A DNA stretch of 64,000 nucleotides from NCBI GenBank assembly GCA_038277395.1, contig CM076197.1:101520442-101584441 (forward strand), given 5' to 3'. Numbering within the stretch: the stretch's first letter is position 1; each line of letters begins with the position of its first letter. The notes beneath the pieces are model-generated. The model worked only from the letters and a program-made list of their open reading frames with translations. It did no database searches and was not told where the DNA came from. This document shows positions 9,863 to 21,302 of the stretch, piece by piece. This stretch comes from Dryocosmus kuriphilus (Eukaryota; Arthropoda; Insecta; Hymenoptera; Cynipidae). A program made the position numbers and the translations under genes.

Positions 9863-12800
9863 TGTACCAAAGGGATTTGTAGAGAATCTTTCAAGGAATA
9901 AAATGAGCCCTAGAAAATTAGGACTAAATAAGAATAACAACTTTTACCTAAAGAGAAAGCAAAAGCATAAAACTGTAAATAATTATTGTTGAATGAACAA
10001 TTTTAGCCTAAAATATTTTTTTCTAAAGTTTGCATTTACAGTTCTCTTTCAAACTTAGTTACAATTATCAATAAGAATATTTTCCTCGATTTTGTAAATC
10101 ATTTATAACAGTGCTCGTTTCTAGACTTGAGATAACTTTAGTATATCCTTAAATTGCATGGCAAGAGAACTAAGGGAATAAAATAATTATAACAAAATTT
10201 CGAGAGAAGAGCAAATAACTTGTTTATTCAATATACTCTGTATACTGTATGTATTTAATTCACATCTACTTTACAACTTTTTTTAGTTTTACGAGAAAAT
10301 TTAATCCATTTTAATTTTTACTATCACAAATTTAATGCAGGATGGTCTGAAATGAAGAAATATATTTTTTAAACTAACAAAAACTGCAATTTTGCACACT
10401 TTTTCTAAACTTTTCATGGGTTACGAAAATGTATACCTACATAATAACTTGAAAATAAAAACTAAAAATTAAGTTTATTCAACAATCCCTCCAGCGATTT
10501 TTTTCTTTTTTAGTTTCAAAAAAATTGTGAGACATCATTGAAGCGATGATTTCATGTGTGAATGAGGGGCGTCGTTAACTTTCCAAAAACTAAATAAAAA
10601 TATTCCCCTGCACGTTTCAAAGTTACGAAAAAAATTATATCTAAAAATTGTATTCTCAACTTTTTCAGACACCACGGAAAAAAATTGACTATCCTACAGA
10701 ATTTTTTGTTTAAATTATGAAAACCAATTAAATGTGAAGTCATCAGGAAACCAAAAATATCTCCTACATAACAAATCTGGAAAATTGACATTCTCATGAT
10801 GTGCGAAATTGATGTTTTATAAAAACCGTTTGTATGCCTGGGCATTGTGAATATCAGCGGAATTGTATTTATCGTGGCTGCCTGATGTTTGATACCAAGT
10901 TCTCTCAATTTATAGAGACAAAATTTTCAGAAGCTTAAGAAAACAGAATTTCTATGTCGTAAGGTGTGAAGTTGTCTCAAATAAAAATATAATTTTATGT
11001 TTTAGATATGTTTTGTCAGTGAGTGAAGTAACCTGCTGGTATCGACAGACAGCTTATACTTTTTTCCGCGAGTCTTTCATTTTTAAGAATAATTTAATTC
11101 AATAATTTGCAGGAAATTTCAATCTTCCTTCCAATCTTCAATCCTTCCTTAATAATTTTGAACAAATCTGAGAAAATACGACAATTCTTTCTAATTAGAT
11201 ATCTTTTCAATCCGAACTTTCTTTGAAGGACTTTATAAGCGAAAGTTCTCAAGTAAAACATTTCAAATTGATCCTGACATTGTCTCCAGAAAAAAATTCA
11301 TGTATCACTGAAAATTTTATTATACCATAAAAAATTTGCAAACTTTCTGAGGCTCTTGAATTTTTTAAAAGTGGTATCGAGTAGGGAAATTCACTGGACA
11401 TAAATTCACTTCTCGGAGGTTGCCCTGCTATTCCCATCCCACAGATGACCGGTCAATCATGATCGTATTTTTCTTTAATGCCAATTTTGAAGGCACTACA
11501 TGGTTCAGCCTTATACTGATGGTTTTCAGGTGGCAAGTGGCAAATATACGAGGATCGGCGATGGGTAAAAATATGATTCATTTTTACAAGGTCTCCATAT
11601 TTTACATATACATACACATATATATGTATATATTTTATGTTATTTGTATAAAACCGTTTGGAAACTCTTGTATCGAATCCAAACGGAATCGATCGCTATT
11701 TATTACGATTGACGCCGTTGTTGCTTTTCCGTCGGGAATTTTTACAGACCACCGCAACCGACAGTATCGAAACCCAACGTCGCCACTGGCACAACAACAA
11801 CGGAGCTTAGTGCAGGATTATTTATCGCTCAAGTTTTTCTGTAGATCTTATGTTGCCTCAAACCCAGAACGCGAGATCGGGAAAAATACTGAAAAATACC
11901 GCGGAAGGGGACGTCACTTCCTTTGAGGTGAGGGCAACGTTCCACTTTCTGGCATTTCCAAGCTGTAGAAGTGAGAGATCACTTCTCCTTTGTTAAATTG
12001 TCATGAAGTGGGTATAGTCATTTTTTACTCTAGAAGCTTTTGCGAATTTCATTAGATTTTATGGGAGATCGTAAAAGTTGAAACCCGTTTTCTAGAGAAC
12101 TAAAGAATTTAAGAAGCAAAAGTGAAGTGTTGTACTGAAATTAATTCTATGAGGACTCATCTCTATACGTCTGGGAAATCTATTTCATGAAATTCATGAA
12201 AGGAGTTTTGTTCAAATCTAGATCATTTTTAATAAAGTGGAGTATCTATAATCTAAAATCTTGAATTTAAAAGGGTGAACTAACTTACAGTTAAATTCAA
12301 ACTGTTACCCTCATAGAAATACAACTGTAAAACTTTGATTCGACTGCTCAGGAATTTGAGAGTTCACATGAAGCAGAAATCGTCGTAATGAAATTTCAAA
12401 CGAAATTTCAAGTTTAGATTCTCATTCAGTCTTAACGAGATTCTAGTATAAGGTCTTTGCGACGCATTAAGACACGCGTGGAATTTCAAATCCTTTGATA
12501 TAGGGTTTCAAAGTTGGCACGAAATTAGGGAAATTATATTGGATGATAGCGCCGGTCTCGGGCATCTAAAGACGTTCTGCAACTAATCGGATAATATACG
12601 AGAGCCCACGCGATGTATACAGGCTCCTCATCCTCGTCGGAATAACCCCTTCAGGACCAATGCTCCTCTGGACTATCGGCAAGTTTCATGAATAGCCGAG
12701 GATGTAATATTAGCACCACTTTGAAGAGTGAAGTTACACCAATATCAGAACCAGCGTCACTCGCAGCCCAGTTGAATATGCAAATTGATCCTCCAATGGC

Positions 12801-13316
12801 TGGATAAACGATTTCTGCTATTCGCCTCTGTTCCCCGTCCAAGAAATTTAAATCACTATCAATTCCTCTTCTAATTTACATGTTTCCAATCAGAATTTTC
12901 AGTTTTGCTCTCCTTAGTCTAATCATAAAATTACCCATTATAAAACATACAAACAAAATATTTAACTAAATTGTACATTTCCCTTTTTAGGTCCTCCTTT
13001 AAGGAAAGTTCTCTCTCTTCTTTCTTTCTTCTGAGATGAAAGTTGGCATGTGGTTCGACACCTTATTTTAATTAAATTCGATCCAAATTATATTGAAGGG
13101 ATTTAATGGAATTTCCTTTCGTGTTTCAGAAAGCCAAATTAATTTGTCGATTTAAATTTTATGATACACGAAACTAATGTGTATTGTTGCACTTCAGCCG
13201 GCTCACACAGAAAATGCAATTTAACCTTTTCGTATCCAGCGAAGCAGTTTATGCAGTAATGGAAAAACTCTCTTCATCGACGATTGAGAAATGGGCTGTC
13301 ACAGAAATCAATCCAA
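9853..13316 (+). repeat. Tandem duplication, copy 1 (3464 bp)
   Basis: Copy 1 of a large tandem duplication; copy 2 follows immediately. The unit begins at aatagaaggatgtacc, within the last ten bases of Helitron remnant 1. Over most of its length the two copies differ by only a handful of single-base changes per kilobase, so the duplication is recent. The last ~270 bp of copy 1 show several short deletions relative to copy 2. No convincing gene is seen. Open frames at 10552-10908 (-), 11420-11926 (+) and 12651-12842 (-) are weak; a tatata/catacaca microsatellite lies near 11600-11640. Confidence 0.92.
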
Positions 13317-16300
13317 AATAGAAGGATGTACCAAAGGGATTTGTAGAGAATCTTTCAAGGAATAAAATGAGCCCTAGAAAATTAGGACTAAATAAGAATA
13401 ACAACTTTTACCTAAAGAGAAAGCAAAAGCATAAAACTGTAAATAATTATTGTTGAATGAACAATTTTAGCCTAAAATATTTTTTTCTAAAGTTTGCATT
13501 TACAGTTCTCTTTCAAACTTAGTTACAATTATCAATAAGAATATTTTCCTCGATTTTGTAAATCATTTATAACAGTGCTCGTTTCTAGACTTGAGATAAC
13601 TTTAGTATATCCTTAAATTGCATGGCAAAAGAACTAAGGGAATAAAATAATTATAACAGAATTTCGACAGAAGAACAAATAACTTGTTTATTCAATATAC
13701 TCTGTATACTGTATGTATTTAATTCACATCTACTTTACAACTTTTTTTAGTTTTACGAGAAATTTAATCCATTTTAATTTTTACTATCACAAATTTAATG
13801 CAGGATGGTCTGAAATGAAGAAATATATTTTTTAAACTAACAAAAACTGCAATTTTGCACACTTTTTCTAAACTTTTCATGGGTTACGAAAATGTATACC
13901 TACATAATAACTTGAAAATAAAAACTAAATATTAAGTTTATTCAACAATCCCTCCAGCGATTTTTTTCTTTTTAGTCTCAAAAAAATTGTGAGACATCAT
14001 TGAAGCGATGATTTCATGTGTGAATGAGGGGCGTCGTTAACTTTCCAAAAACTAAATAAAAATATTCCCCTGCACGCTTCAAAGTTACGAAAAAAATTAT
14101 ATCTAAAAATTGTATTCATAACTTTTTTAGACACCACGGAAAAAAATTGACTATCCTACAGAATTTTTTGTTAAAATTATGAAAACGAATTAAATGTGAA
14201 GTCATCAGGAAACCAAAAATATGTCCTACATAACAAATCTGGAAAATTGACATTCTCATGATGTGCGAAATTGATGTTTTATAAAAACCGTTTGTATGCC
14301 TGGGCATTGTGAATATCAGCGGAATTGTATTTATCGTGGCTGCCTGATGTTTGATACCAAGTTCTCTCAATTTATAGAGACAAAATTTTCATAAGCTTAA
14401 GAAAACAGAATTTCTATGTCGTAAGGTGTGAAGTTGTCTCAAATAAAAATATAATTTTATGTTTTAGATATGTTTTGTCAGTGAGTGAAGTAATCTGCTG
14501 GTATCGACAGACAGCTTATACTTTTTTCCGCGAGTCTTTCATTTTTAAGAATAATTTAATTCAATAATTTGCAGGAAATTTCAATCTTCCTTCCAACCTT
14601 CAATCCTTCCTTAATAATTTTGAACAAATCTGAGAAAATACGACAATTCTTTCTAATCAGATATCTTTTCAATCCGAACTTTCTTTGAAGGAACTTTATA
14701 AGCGAAAGTTCTCAAGTAAAACATTTCAAATTGATCCTGACATTGTCTCCAGAAAAAAATTCATGTATCACTGAAAATTTTATTATACCATAAAAAATTT
14801 GCAAACTTTCTGAGGCTCTTGAATTTTTTTAAAGTGGTATCGAGTAGGGAAATTCACTGGACATAAATTCACTTCTCGGAGGTTGCCCTGCTATTCCCAT
14901 CCCACAGATGACCGGTCAATCATGATCGTATTTTTCTTTAATGCCAATTTTGAAGGCACTACATGGTTCAGCCTTATACTGATGGTTTTCAGGTGGCAAG
15001 TGGCAAATATACGAGGATCGGCGATGGGTAAAAATATGATTCATTTTTACAAGGTCTCCATATTTTACATATACATACACATATATATGTATATATTTTA
15101 TGTTATTTGTATAAAACCATTTGGAAACTCTTGTATCGAATCCAAACGGAATCGATCGCTATTTATTACGATTGACGCCGTTGTTGCTTTTCCGTCGGGA
15201 ATTTTTACAGACCACCGCAACCGACAGTATCGAAACCCAACGTCGCCACTGCCACAACAACGGAGCTTAGTGCAGGATTATTTATCGTTCAAGTTTTTCT
15301 GTAGATCTTATGTTGCCTCAAACCCAGAACGCGAGATCGGGAAAAATACTGAAAAATACCGCGGAAGGGGACGTCACTTCCTTTGAGGTGAGGGCAACGT
15401 TCCACTTTCTGGCATTTCCAAGCTGTAGAAGTGAGAGATCACTTCTCCTTTGTTAAATTGTCATGAAGTGGGTATAGTCATTTTTTACTCTAGAAGTTTT
15501 TGCGAATTTCATTAGATTTTATGGGAGATCGTAAAAGTTGAAACCCGTTTTCTAGAGAACTAAAGAATTTAAGAAGCAAAAGTGAAGTGTTGTACTGAAA
15601 TTAATTCTATGAGGACTCATCTCTATACGTCTGGGAAATCTATTTCATGAAATTCATGAAAGGAGTTTTGTTCAAATCTAGATCATTTTTAATAAAGTGG
15701 AGTATCTATAATCTAAAATCTTGAATTTAAAAGGGTGAACTAACTTACAGTTAAATTCAAACTGTTACCCTCATAGAAATACAACTGTAAAACTTTGATT
15801 CGACTGCTCAGGAATTTGAGAGTTCACATGAAGCAGAAATCGTCGTAATGAAATTTCAAACGAAATTTCAAGTTTAGATTCTCATTCAGTCTTAACGAGA
15901 TTCTAGTATAAGGTCTTTGCGACGCATTAAGACACGCGTGGAATTTCAAATCCTTTGATATAGGGTTTCAAAGTTGGCACGAAATTAGGGAAATTATATT
16001 GGATGATAGCGCCGGTCTCGGGCATCTAAAGACGTTCTGCAACTAATCGGATAATATACGAGAGCCCACGCGATGTATACAGGCTCCTCATCCTCGTCGG
16101 AATAACCCCTTCAGGACCAATGCTCCTCTGGACTATCGGCAAGTTTCATGAATAGCCGAGGATGTAATATTAGGACCACTTTGAAGAGTGAAGTTACACC
16201 AATATCAGAACCAGCGTCACTCGCAGCCCAGTTGAATATGCAAATTGATCCTCCAATGGCTGGATAAACGATTTCTGCTATTCGACTCTGTTCCCCGTCC

Positions 16301-16816
16301 AAGAAATTTAAATCACTATCAATTCCTCTTCTAATTTACATGTTTCCAATCAGAATTTTCAGTTTTGCTCTCCTCAGTCTAATCATAAAATTACCCATTA
16401 TAAAACATACAAACAAAATACTTAACTAAATTGTACATTTCCCTTTTTAGGTCCTCCATTAAGGAAAGTTCTCTCTCTTCTTTCTTTCTTCTGAGATGAA
16501 AGTTGGCATGTGGTTCGACACCTTATTTTAATTAAATTCGATCCAAATTATATTGAAGGGATGATTAATGGAATTTCCTTTCGTGTTTCAGAAAGCCAAA
16601 TTAATTTGTCGATTTAAATTTTATGATACACGAAACTAATGTGTATTGTTGCACTTCAGCCGGCTCTCACACTTATATTTCAGAAAATGCAATTTAACCT
16701 TTTCGTATCCAGCGAGTCAGCAGTGATTATGCAGTAATGGAAAAACTCTCTAGCACTCATCGACGATGAAAACTGGTGAGAAATGGGCTCCGTCACAGTC
16801 AAGGGCTATATCAATC
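13317..16816 (+). repeat. Tandem duplication, copy 2 (~3500 bp)
   Basis: Second copy of the unit starting at 9853, offset by 3464 bp at its start. Near its end it has extra short segments relative to copy 1 (for example after ccggct near 16665 and after ctctcta near 16750). Homology ends at about 16816, where unique sequence leads to mariner B. Corresponding open frames are at 14116-14370 (-), 14883-15386 (+) and 16111-16302 (-). The plus-strand one differs from its partner by one in-frame CAA unit. Confidence 0.9.
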
Positions 16817-16963
16817 ACAACAGCTCTATTTTCAAGTATACTTTTCTCGCAATTTTCGATGGCCACTGCTAGAGTGATTCGGTGCTATTTTTATTTTTAC
16901 CAATGATCAAACGTATACTGAAAGAGGCACCACAATGTTCAGAGATAAAAAACTGGAAATGTA

Positions 16964-18289
16964 CGAGGGTCTACCCAAAAGAAACCGAACTGATGTTGTG
17001 GGGAGCGGAGTTTTTGTAGTACCGGGTTTTTGCCGGTAGGTGCGTGTAGAGGCACTTTTCACCAGTTAGTATGCCAACTGCTATCACTGTGTAAGGTTGC
17101 ATTTGGTGTGTGTAATTTTTTTTGTGACTGTTGCTTTGCGCGCTCGTCGTTTTTTGTGATGGTTGATTTTCGTGATCAGCGTGCCAACGTGAGGTTTTGC
17201 TTCCTGCTCGGGAAAACGGGCACAGAAACTCTTCAAATGTTAAAAACGGCCTACAAGGATGATGCTATGGGAAAAACTCAAGTGTTCGAGTGGTTTTCTC
17301 GTTTTTTTAAAAGTGGGGAAATGTCAATTGACGACCAACCTCGCTCTGGACGTCCTTCGACGGCCCGAACCGACGAAAATGTTGAAAAAATTCGTGAAAT
17401 CATCCTGGAAGATCGACGAAGGACCATCGAAGAAGTTGTGGAGAAATCTGGCGTGAGTTGGAGTTCAGTACAGAGAATTCTAAGTGAAGATTTGGGGATG
17501 AGAAGGGTGGCTGCAAAATTTGTTCCTCGACTGCTGACTGCAGAGCAAAAACAAGGCCGCGTGAAAGCATGCTCTGCTTTGAAGGAGGAATTCCAAAATG
17601 ATCCAAACCTTTTTTCCAAGGTCATAACAGGTGACGAATCGTGGTGTTATGGATACGATCCTGAAACTAAGCAACAGTCAAGTCAATGGAAGACTCAAAA
17701 TTCGCCTCGCCCTAAAAAAGCTCGTCAGGTGAGGTCAAGCATTAAGACGATGCTCATTTGTTTTTTCGATGTGAGAGGAGTCGTCCATTCAGAATTTGTT
17801 CCACCGGGTCAGACAGTTAATCAGGCATTTTACCTGGAAGTCTTGAAAAGATTGCGCAACAGTTTACGACGGAAAAGGCCTGATTTATGGCAGTTGGCGG
17901 ACTGGTTTTTCCACCACGACAACGCCCCTGCTCACACAGCTCTTTCTGTGCGCCGATTTTTGACCAAAAATAGCATGGCCACTGTTCCTCACCCACCCTA
18001 TTCACCCGATTTAGCCCCCTGTGACTTTTTTTTATTCCCCCGAATGAAAAGGGACATGAAAGGAAAGCGTTTTGCGGACGTAGCTGAAGTGAAGGAAAAA
18101 ACGACGGAGGCGCTGTCAAGCATCACAAAAGAGGAATTTAAAAAATGTTTCGAACAATGGAATAAAAGATTAGATAAGTGTATTGTCTCCAATGGAGAGT
18201 ACTTTGAAGGAGATTAAATGTTTTTTGTAGAAAAATCAAAATAATAACTTTGTACAAAAGTAGTTCGGTTTCTTTTGGGTAGGCCCTCG
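16964..18289 (+). mobile_element. Mariner element B (intact)
   Basis: A 1326-bp element flanked by TA on both sides (16962-16963, 18290-18291). TIRs of about 28 bp read CGAGGGTCTACCCAAAAGAA inward and differ at one position between the ends. Good TIR conservation with an open transposase gene suggests a young and possibly active copy. It lies about 30 bp left of the Transib end at 18320, in unrelated flanking DNA. Confidence 0.95.
17159..18217 (+). CDS. Mariner transposase, 352 aa, open frame intact
   Basis: Cut-and-paste DNA transposase of the Tc1/mariner superfamily, expected to act in the nucleus on the element's own TIRs. The ATG at 17159 (MVDFRDQRANV) gives 352 residues, the normal mariner size; the frame is open further upstream but without an ATG. 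The N-terminal third carries the paired helix-turn-helix region that binds the TIR, including the linker-like RPKKARQ motif near residue 185. Catalytic residues visible: D159 (TGDESW), D254 (HHDNAPAH) and D289 (LAPCDFF), with 34 residues between the last two, making it DD34D. The WVPHEL signature of classical mariners is replaced by RRVAAKFVPRLL. No frameshift or internal stop. The gene lacks introns and would be expressed from within the element or from flanking promoters. Confidence 0.93.
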   Translation: MVDFRDQRANVRFCFLLGKTGTETLQMLKTAYKDDAMGKTQVFEWFSRFFKSGEMSIDDQPRSGRPSTARTDENVEKIREIILEDRRRTIEEVVEKSGVSWSSVQRILSEDLGMRRVAAKFVPRLLTAEQKQGRVKACSALKEEFQNDPNLFSKVITGDESWCYGYDPETKQQSSQWKTQNSPRPKKARQVRSSIKTMLICFFDVRGVVHSEFVPPGQTVNQAFYLEVLKRLRNSLRRKRPDLWQLADWFFHHDNAPAHTALSVRRFLTKNSMATVPHPPYSPDLAPCDFFLFPRMKRDMKGKRFADVAEVKEKTTEALSSITKEEFKKCFEQWNKRLDKCIVSNGEYFEGD

Positions 18290-18537
18290 TAGTTCGCACC
18301 AAGATTGAGCGCGCCTACGCACAGTGGGGCAAAAAAAACGTCCGTGGACAAATTGATTTTCAGAAGACAATTATTAGACCGACTTCAACTTTTTTTTTTT
18401 AAATGAAAGACAATAAAATTTCGCATCGAACTGTCATAGCCGATTTTCAATTTTTCTTTTATTTTTTTTTTTATTTATTAACAAAATTGAAAAAAAATAA
18501 TTTTTGACTTTTGAAGTATACCGGTTTTTAAAAATAT

Positions 18538-20262
18538 TCCCGCTTCGCGGGCACATTCTCATCGCGCGCTTCGCGCGAAGTATGACCGCGCCTATGGCGC
18601 ACGTCCTACGGCACTCGCGCTTCGCGCTCGATAAGTTATTAACCTTTAAATTAAAGATCAAACCATTGATCAGTGTAATTTGGTAATTTGTATCTTAATC
18701 TTTCAAACCACCTACATTTTTCTGATGAAATTATTAAATTTAAATTTTATTAAAAATTATAAAAGAAATTTTTTTACTTAAGGCTCTATCGACCTTAAGG
18801 AATACATTCTCATCATGACACTCGCGCTTCGCGCTCGAAACCTAATTTTTTTTCCATTGTAGAATGGTAAAGTTTTTTTGTGATCTTCCAAATTTTCACA
18901 ATGCAGGATTTCGATTCTTAAAATACATTCTTATAATGACACTCGCGCTTCGCACTCGACAATTTATTTGTTTTTAAATCCATTGTAGATTAGTAAATTT
19001 CTTTGTGATTTTTCGAATCTTTACAATGCAGGTTTTTGATTTATAAAAGTAAAGCGATGAGTCTTATAAATAAAATTTGTAGCTTTTTCCAATGTGAACA
19101 ATTCTGCTTCTTCATATTTTCTCATATCTTGCATATTTTTGCTGAAAAGTGGATATTTTTATATTTAGTAACATATTTCTCGAATAACTCAAAAACTATG
19201 CGTCTTTACAAAAAAATTATTGATAACAATTTTGTAGATCTTTTTGAGTTGAACGACTTTGTTCATTATCATTTCCTTCGTATCTTGCATATTTTGGCGG
19301 GAAATTTGAATTTTTGATTTTTTTAATCGCGTTCTTTCGATTAAAACCAAAACGGTGCATTTTATCAAAAAATAGTTAAATCAAATTTTGTAGATCCTTT
19401 TGAGCTGAATAATTTTGTTTATTATCATTTTTTTCGTATCTTGAATATTTTGGCGGGAAACCACAGTTTCTTGTGTTTAATAACATTTCTTCGATTAAAA
19501 GAAAAACCGTGCACTTTATCAAAAAACGGTTAAGACAAAATTTATAGATTTTTTTAAGATGAATAATTTGAGTTATATACATATTTTGCGTATTTTGCAT
19601 AGTTTAGCCCAAAAATGGATTTTTTCAATTTTGCGAAAACCGTTTTTGATGGATAAAATAATTTTCATGGATTAAAACCAAAACGGTGCATTTTATCAAA
19701 AAATGGTTAAAACAACATTTGTAGATCTTTCGACGTTGAACAACTTTAGTCCTTACCATTTTTTCATATCTTGAATATTTTGGCGGGAAACCACAGTTTT
19801 TTATTTTTAATAACGTTTTCTCCATTAAAACAAAAACTGTCCATTTTATGAAAAAACGGTTAAGACAAAATTTGTAGATTTTTCTTAGATGAACAATTTT
19901 AGTTATATACAAATTTTGTGTATCTCGTATAGTTTAGCCGAAAAACGGATTTTTTGATTTTGTGAAAACCGTTTAAGATGGATAAAACCATAACCGTTGG
20001 TCAAAAGTGGCTGGTTAACGAACTCGTACTTACTTTTTACACTTTAAAGAAGTGTGCCAAAGCGCAATCCAATCCGATTAGTCCTTCGAAAGTTATCGTG
20101 TCCACAGGCTACGACGACAACAACAACGACAGACACCAACGTAAAACCTTTTTTTTCGGATTCACGGGGTCCATGAAACGTCGAGATTTCATGAAATCCG
20201 CGAAAGTCAGTTTTCACATAAAACTAATACCTTCTCATTGAGATGAGAATGTAAAAAATGCT
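18538..20262 (+). mobile_element. X-family element nested in the Transib left arm
   Basis: An insertion of ~1.7 kb, shown by comparison with the uninterrupted right arm, where the flanking sequences (gtataccggtttttaaaa and aaaatgctttgattc) are contiguous. It starts with a GC hairpin (cccgcttcgcgggc) and acattctcatc, and ends gatgagaatgt before an A-run, giving ~11-bp inverted acattctcatc motifs near both ends. It contains three cattctNat...actcgcgcttcgc segments (about 18560, 18810, 18920) and a degenerate tandem array. No coding capacity; class unknown. Confidence 0.65.
19130..19960 (+). repeat. Dimeric tandem array (~330 bp = ~153 + ~177)
   Basis: Landmarks of the type aaacggtgcattttatcaaaa occur near 19351, 19505, 19682 and 19834, with spacings 154, 177 and 152. 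This defines a two-part unit of about 330 bp. Other shared landmarks are cgtatcttgaatattttggc and ggttaagacaaaatttgtag. Open frames through it are compositional. Confidence 0.6.
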
Positions 20263-21302
20263 TTGATTCAATCAGAAACACCAAGAAAACTGAAAGCAAC
20301 TATTCAAAAAAGATGTCCAGTAGCAATACAAATATTTAAAAAATTATTGAATTTGTTATAAACAAATAAGTGAATGAAAATGGCTTTGCTTGGATTGGCG
20401 GCGATTCGTCACTTGATTCGCACTAAATTTGAACAATTTATATACAAAAAGAGTTTTTTAGTTAAACTAATAAAAGTTGATAAATAATTTGTTATTTCAA
20501 CAGCAATTTTTATAAACAAATATCCATATCAGGTATTTTTGATGGAATAAATAAATTTTTTTCTATTGAATCGATCACATATTAATTGGAAATAAAATCT
20601 AAGTACAATATTTGACCACCAAATTAAAATTAATAATTGCTTAAACTACCTTAATTAACAAATGCACTATTTTGGCTATTTGTGGAAGCATGAAGTTGAT
20701 TTTTTCGCTGCAATTAACTGTAAATGACTATCTTCTAAATTTTGAAGAACATTTTGATGAAAGTAAACAATTTATTATTGTAAACAACAATTTTTTAAAC
20801 ATAATTTTATCATTGTATGTATTTATGAATAAAATACCTTTTTTCACGGAATTAACAGTCAGTTATTCAGGAATGATTTTTTGCTATGAATCGATAACAT
20901 TTGATAATTGTTTGACCAAACCTAATTAACAAATTCATTAATTGGCTATTTTTCAGCATTTATGCTTGTTTTTTTGTGTAATCAACTGTTAATAACACAT
21001 TCTTTTAACTTTTTTTGATAGTTCGATAATGATCCACTATTTTTATTAACAATGTACTAAACAAATATTTCTCGGCTAATGCACTTGTAAAGTAAAATTT
21101 TTTTTCTTCTGAAATATAATTAAAGTTACTTAGCAATAATTTCTTGCCACAAGTTGATAAAAATTTATGACTTATTAAAGAAACTCAATTACTACTTGAC
21201 TTTCTTTTTCGGTTAACGGAACTGATCGTTTGATTTTGAAAATAACCTACTACGATAAAATGATCGGAGGCAGTACTAATAAAATGACCAGAGTTAGTAC
21301 TA

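Noticed and set aside
10552..10908. 118-codon minus-strand open frame in duplication copy 1
   Set aside because: Truncated to 84 codons in copy 2 by a small change, and without recognisable domain; probably chance.
11420..11926. 168-codon plus-strand open frame (and its twin at 14883-15386)
   Set aside because: No ATG at its start, contains a translated catacata microsatellite, no recognisable domain; conservation between copies is explained by the recent duplication.
20672..20929. 85-codon frame repeated in inverted form at 24828-25094
   Set aside because: It lies wholly inside the Transib TIRs; similarity of the two frames reflects the inverted repeat, not a gene.
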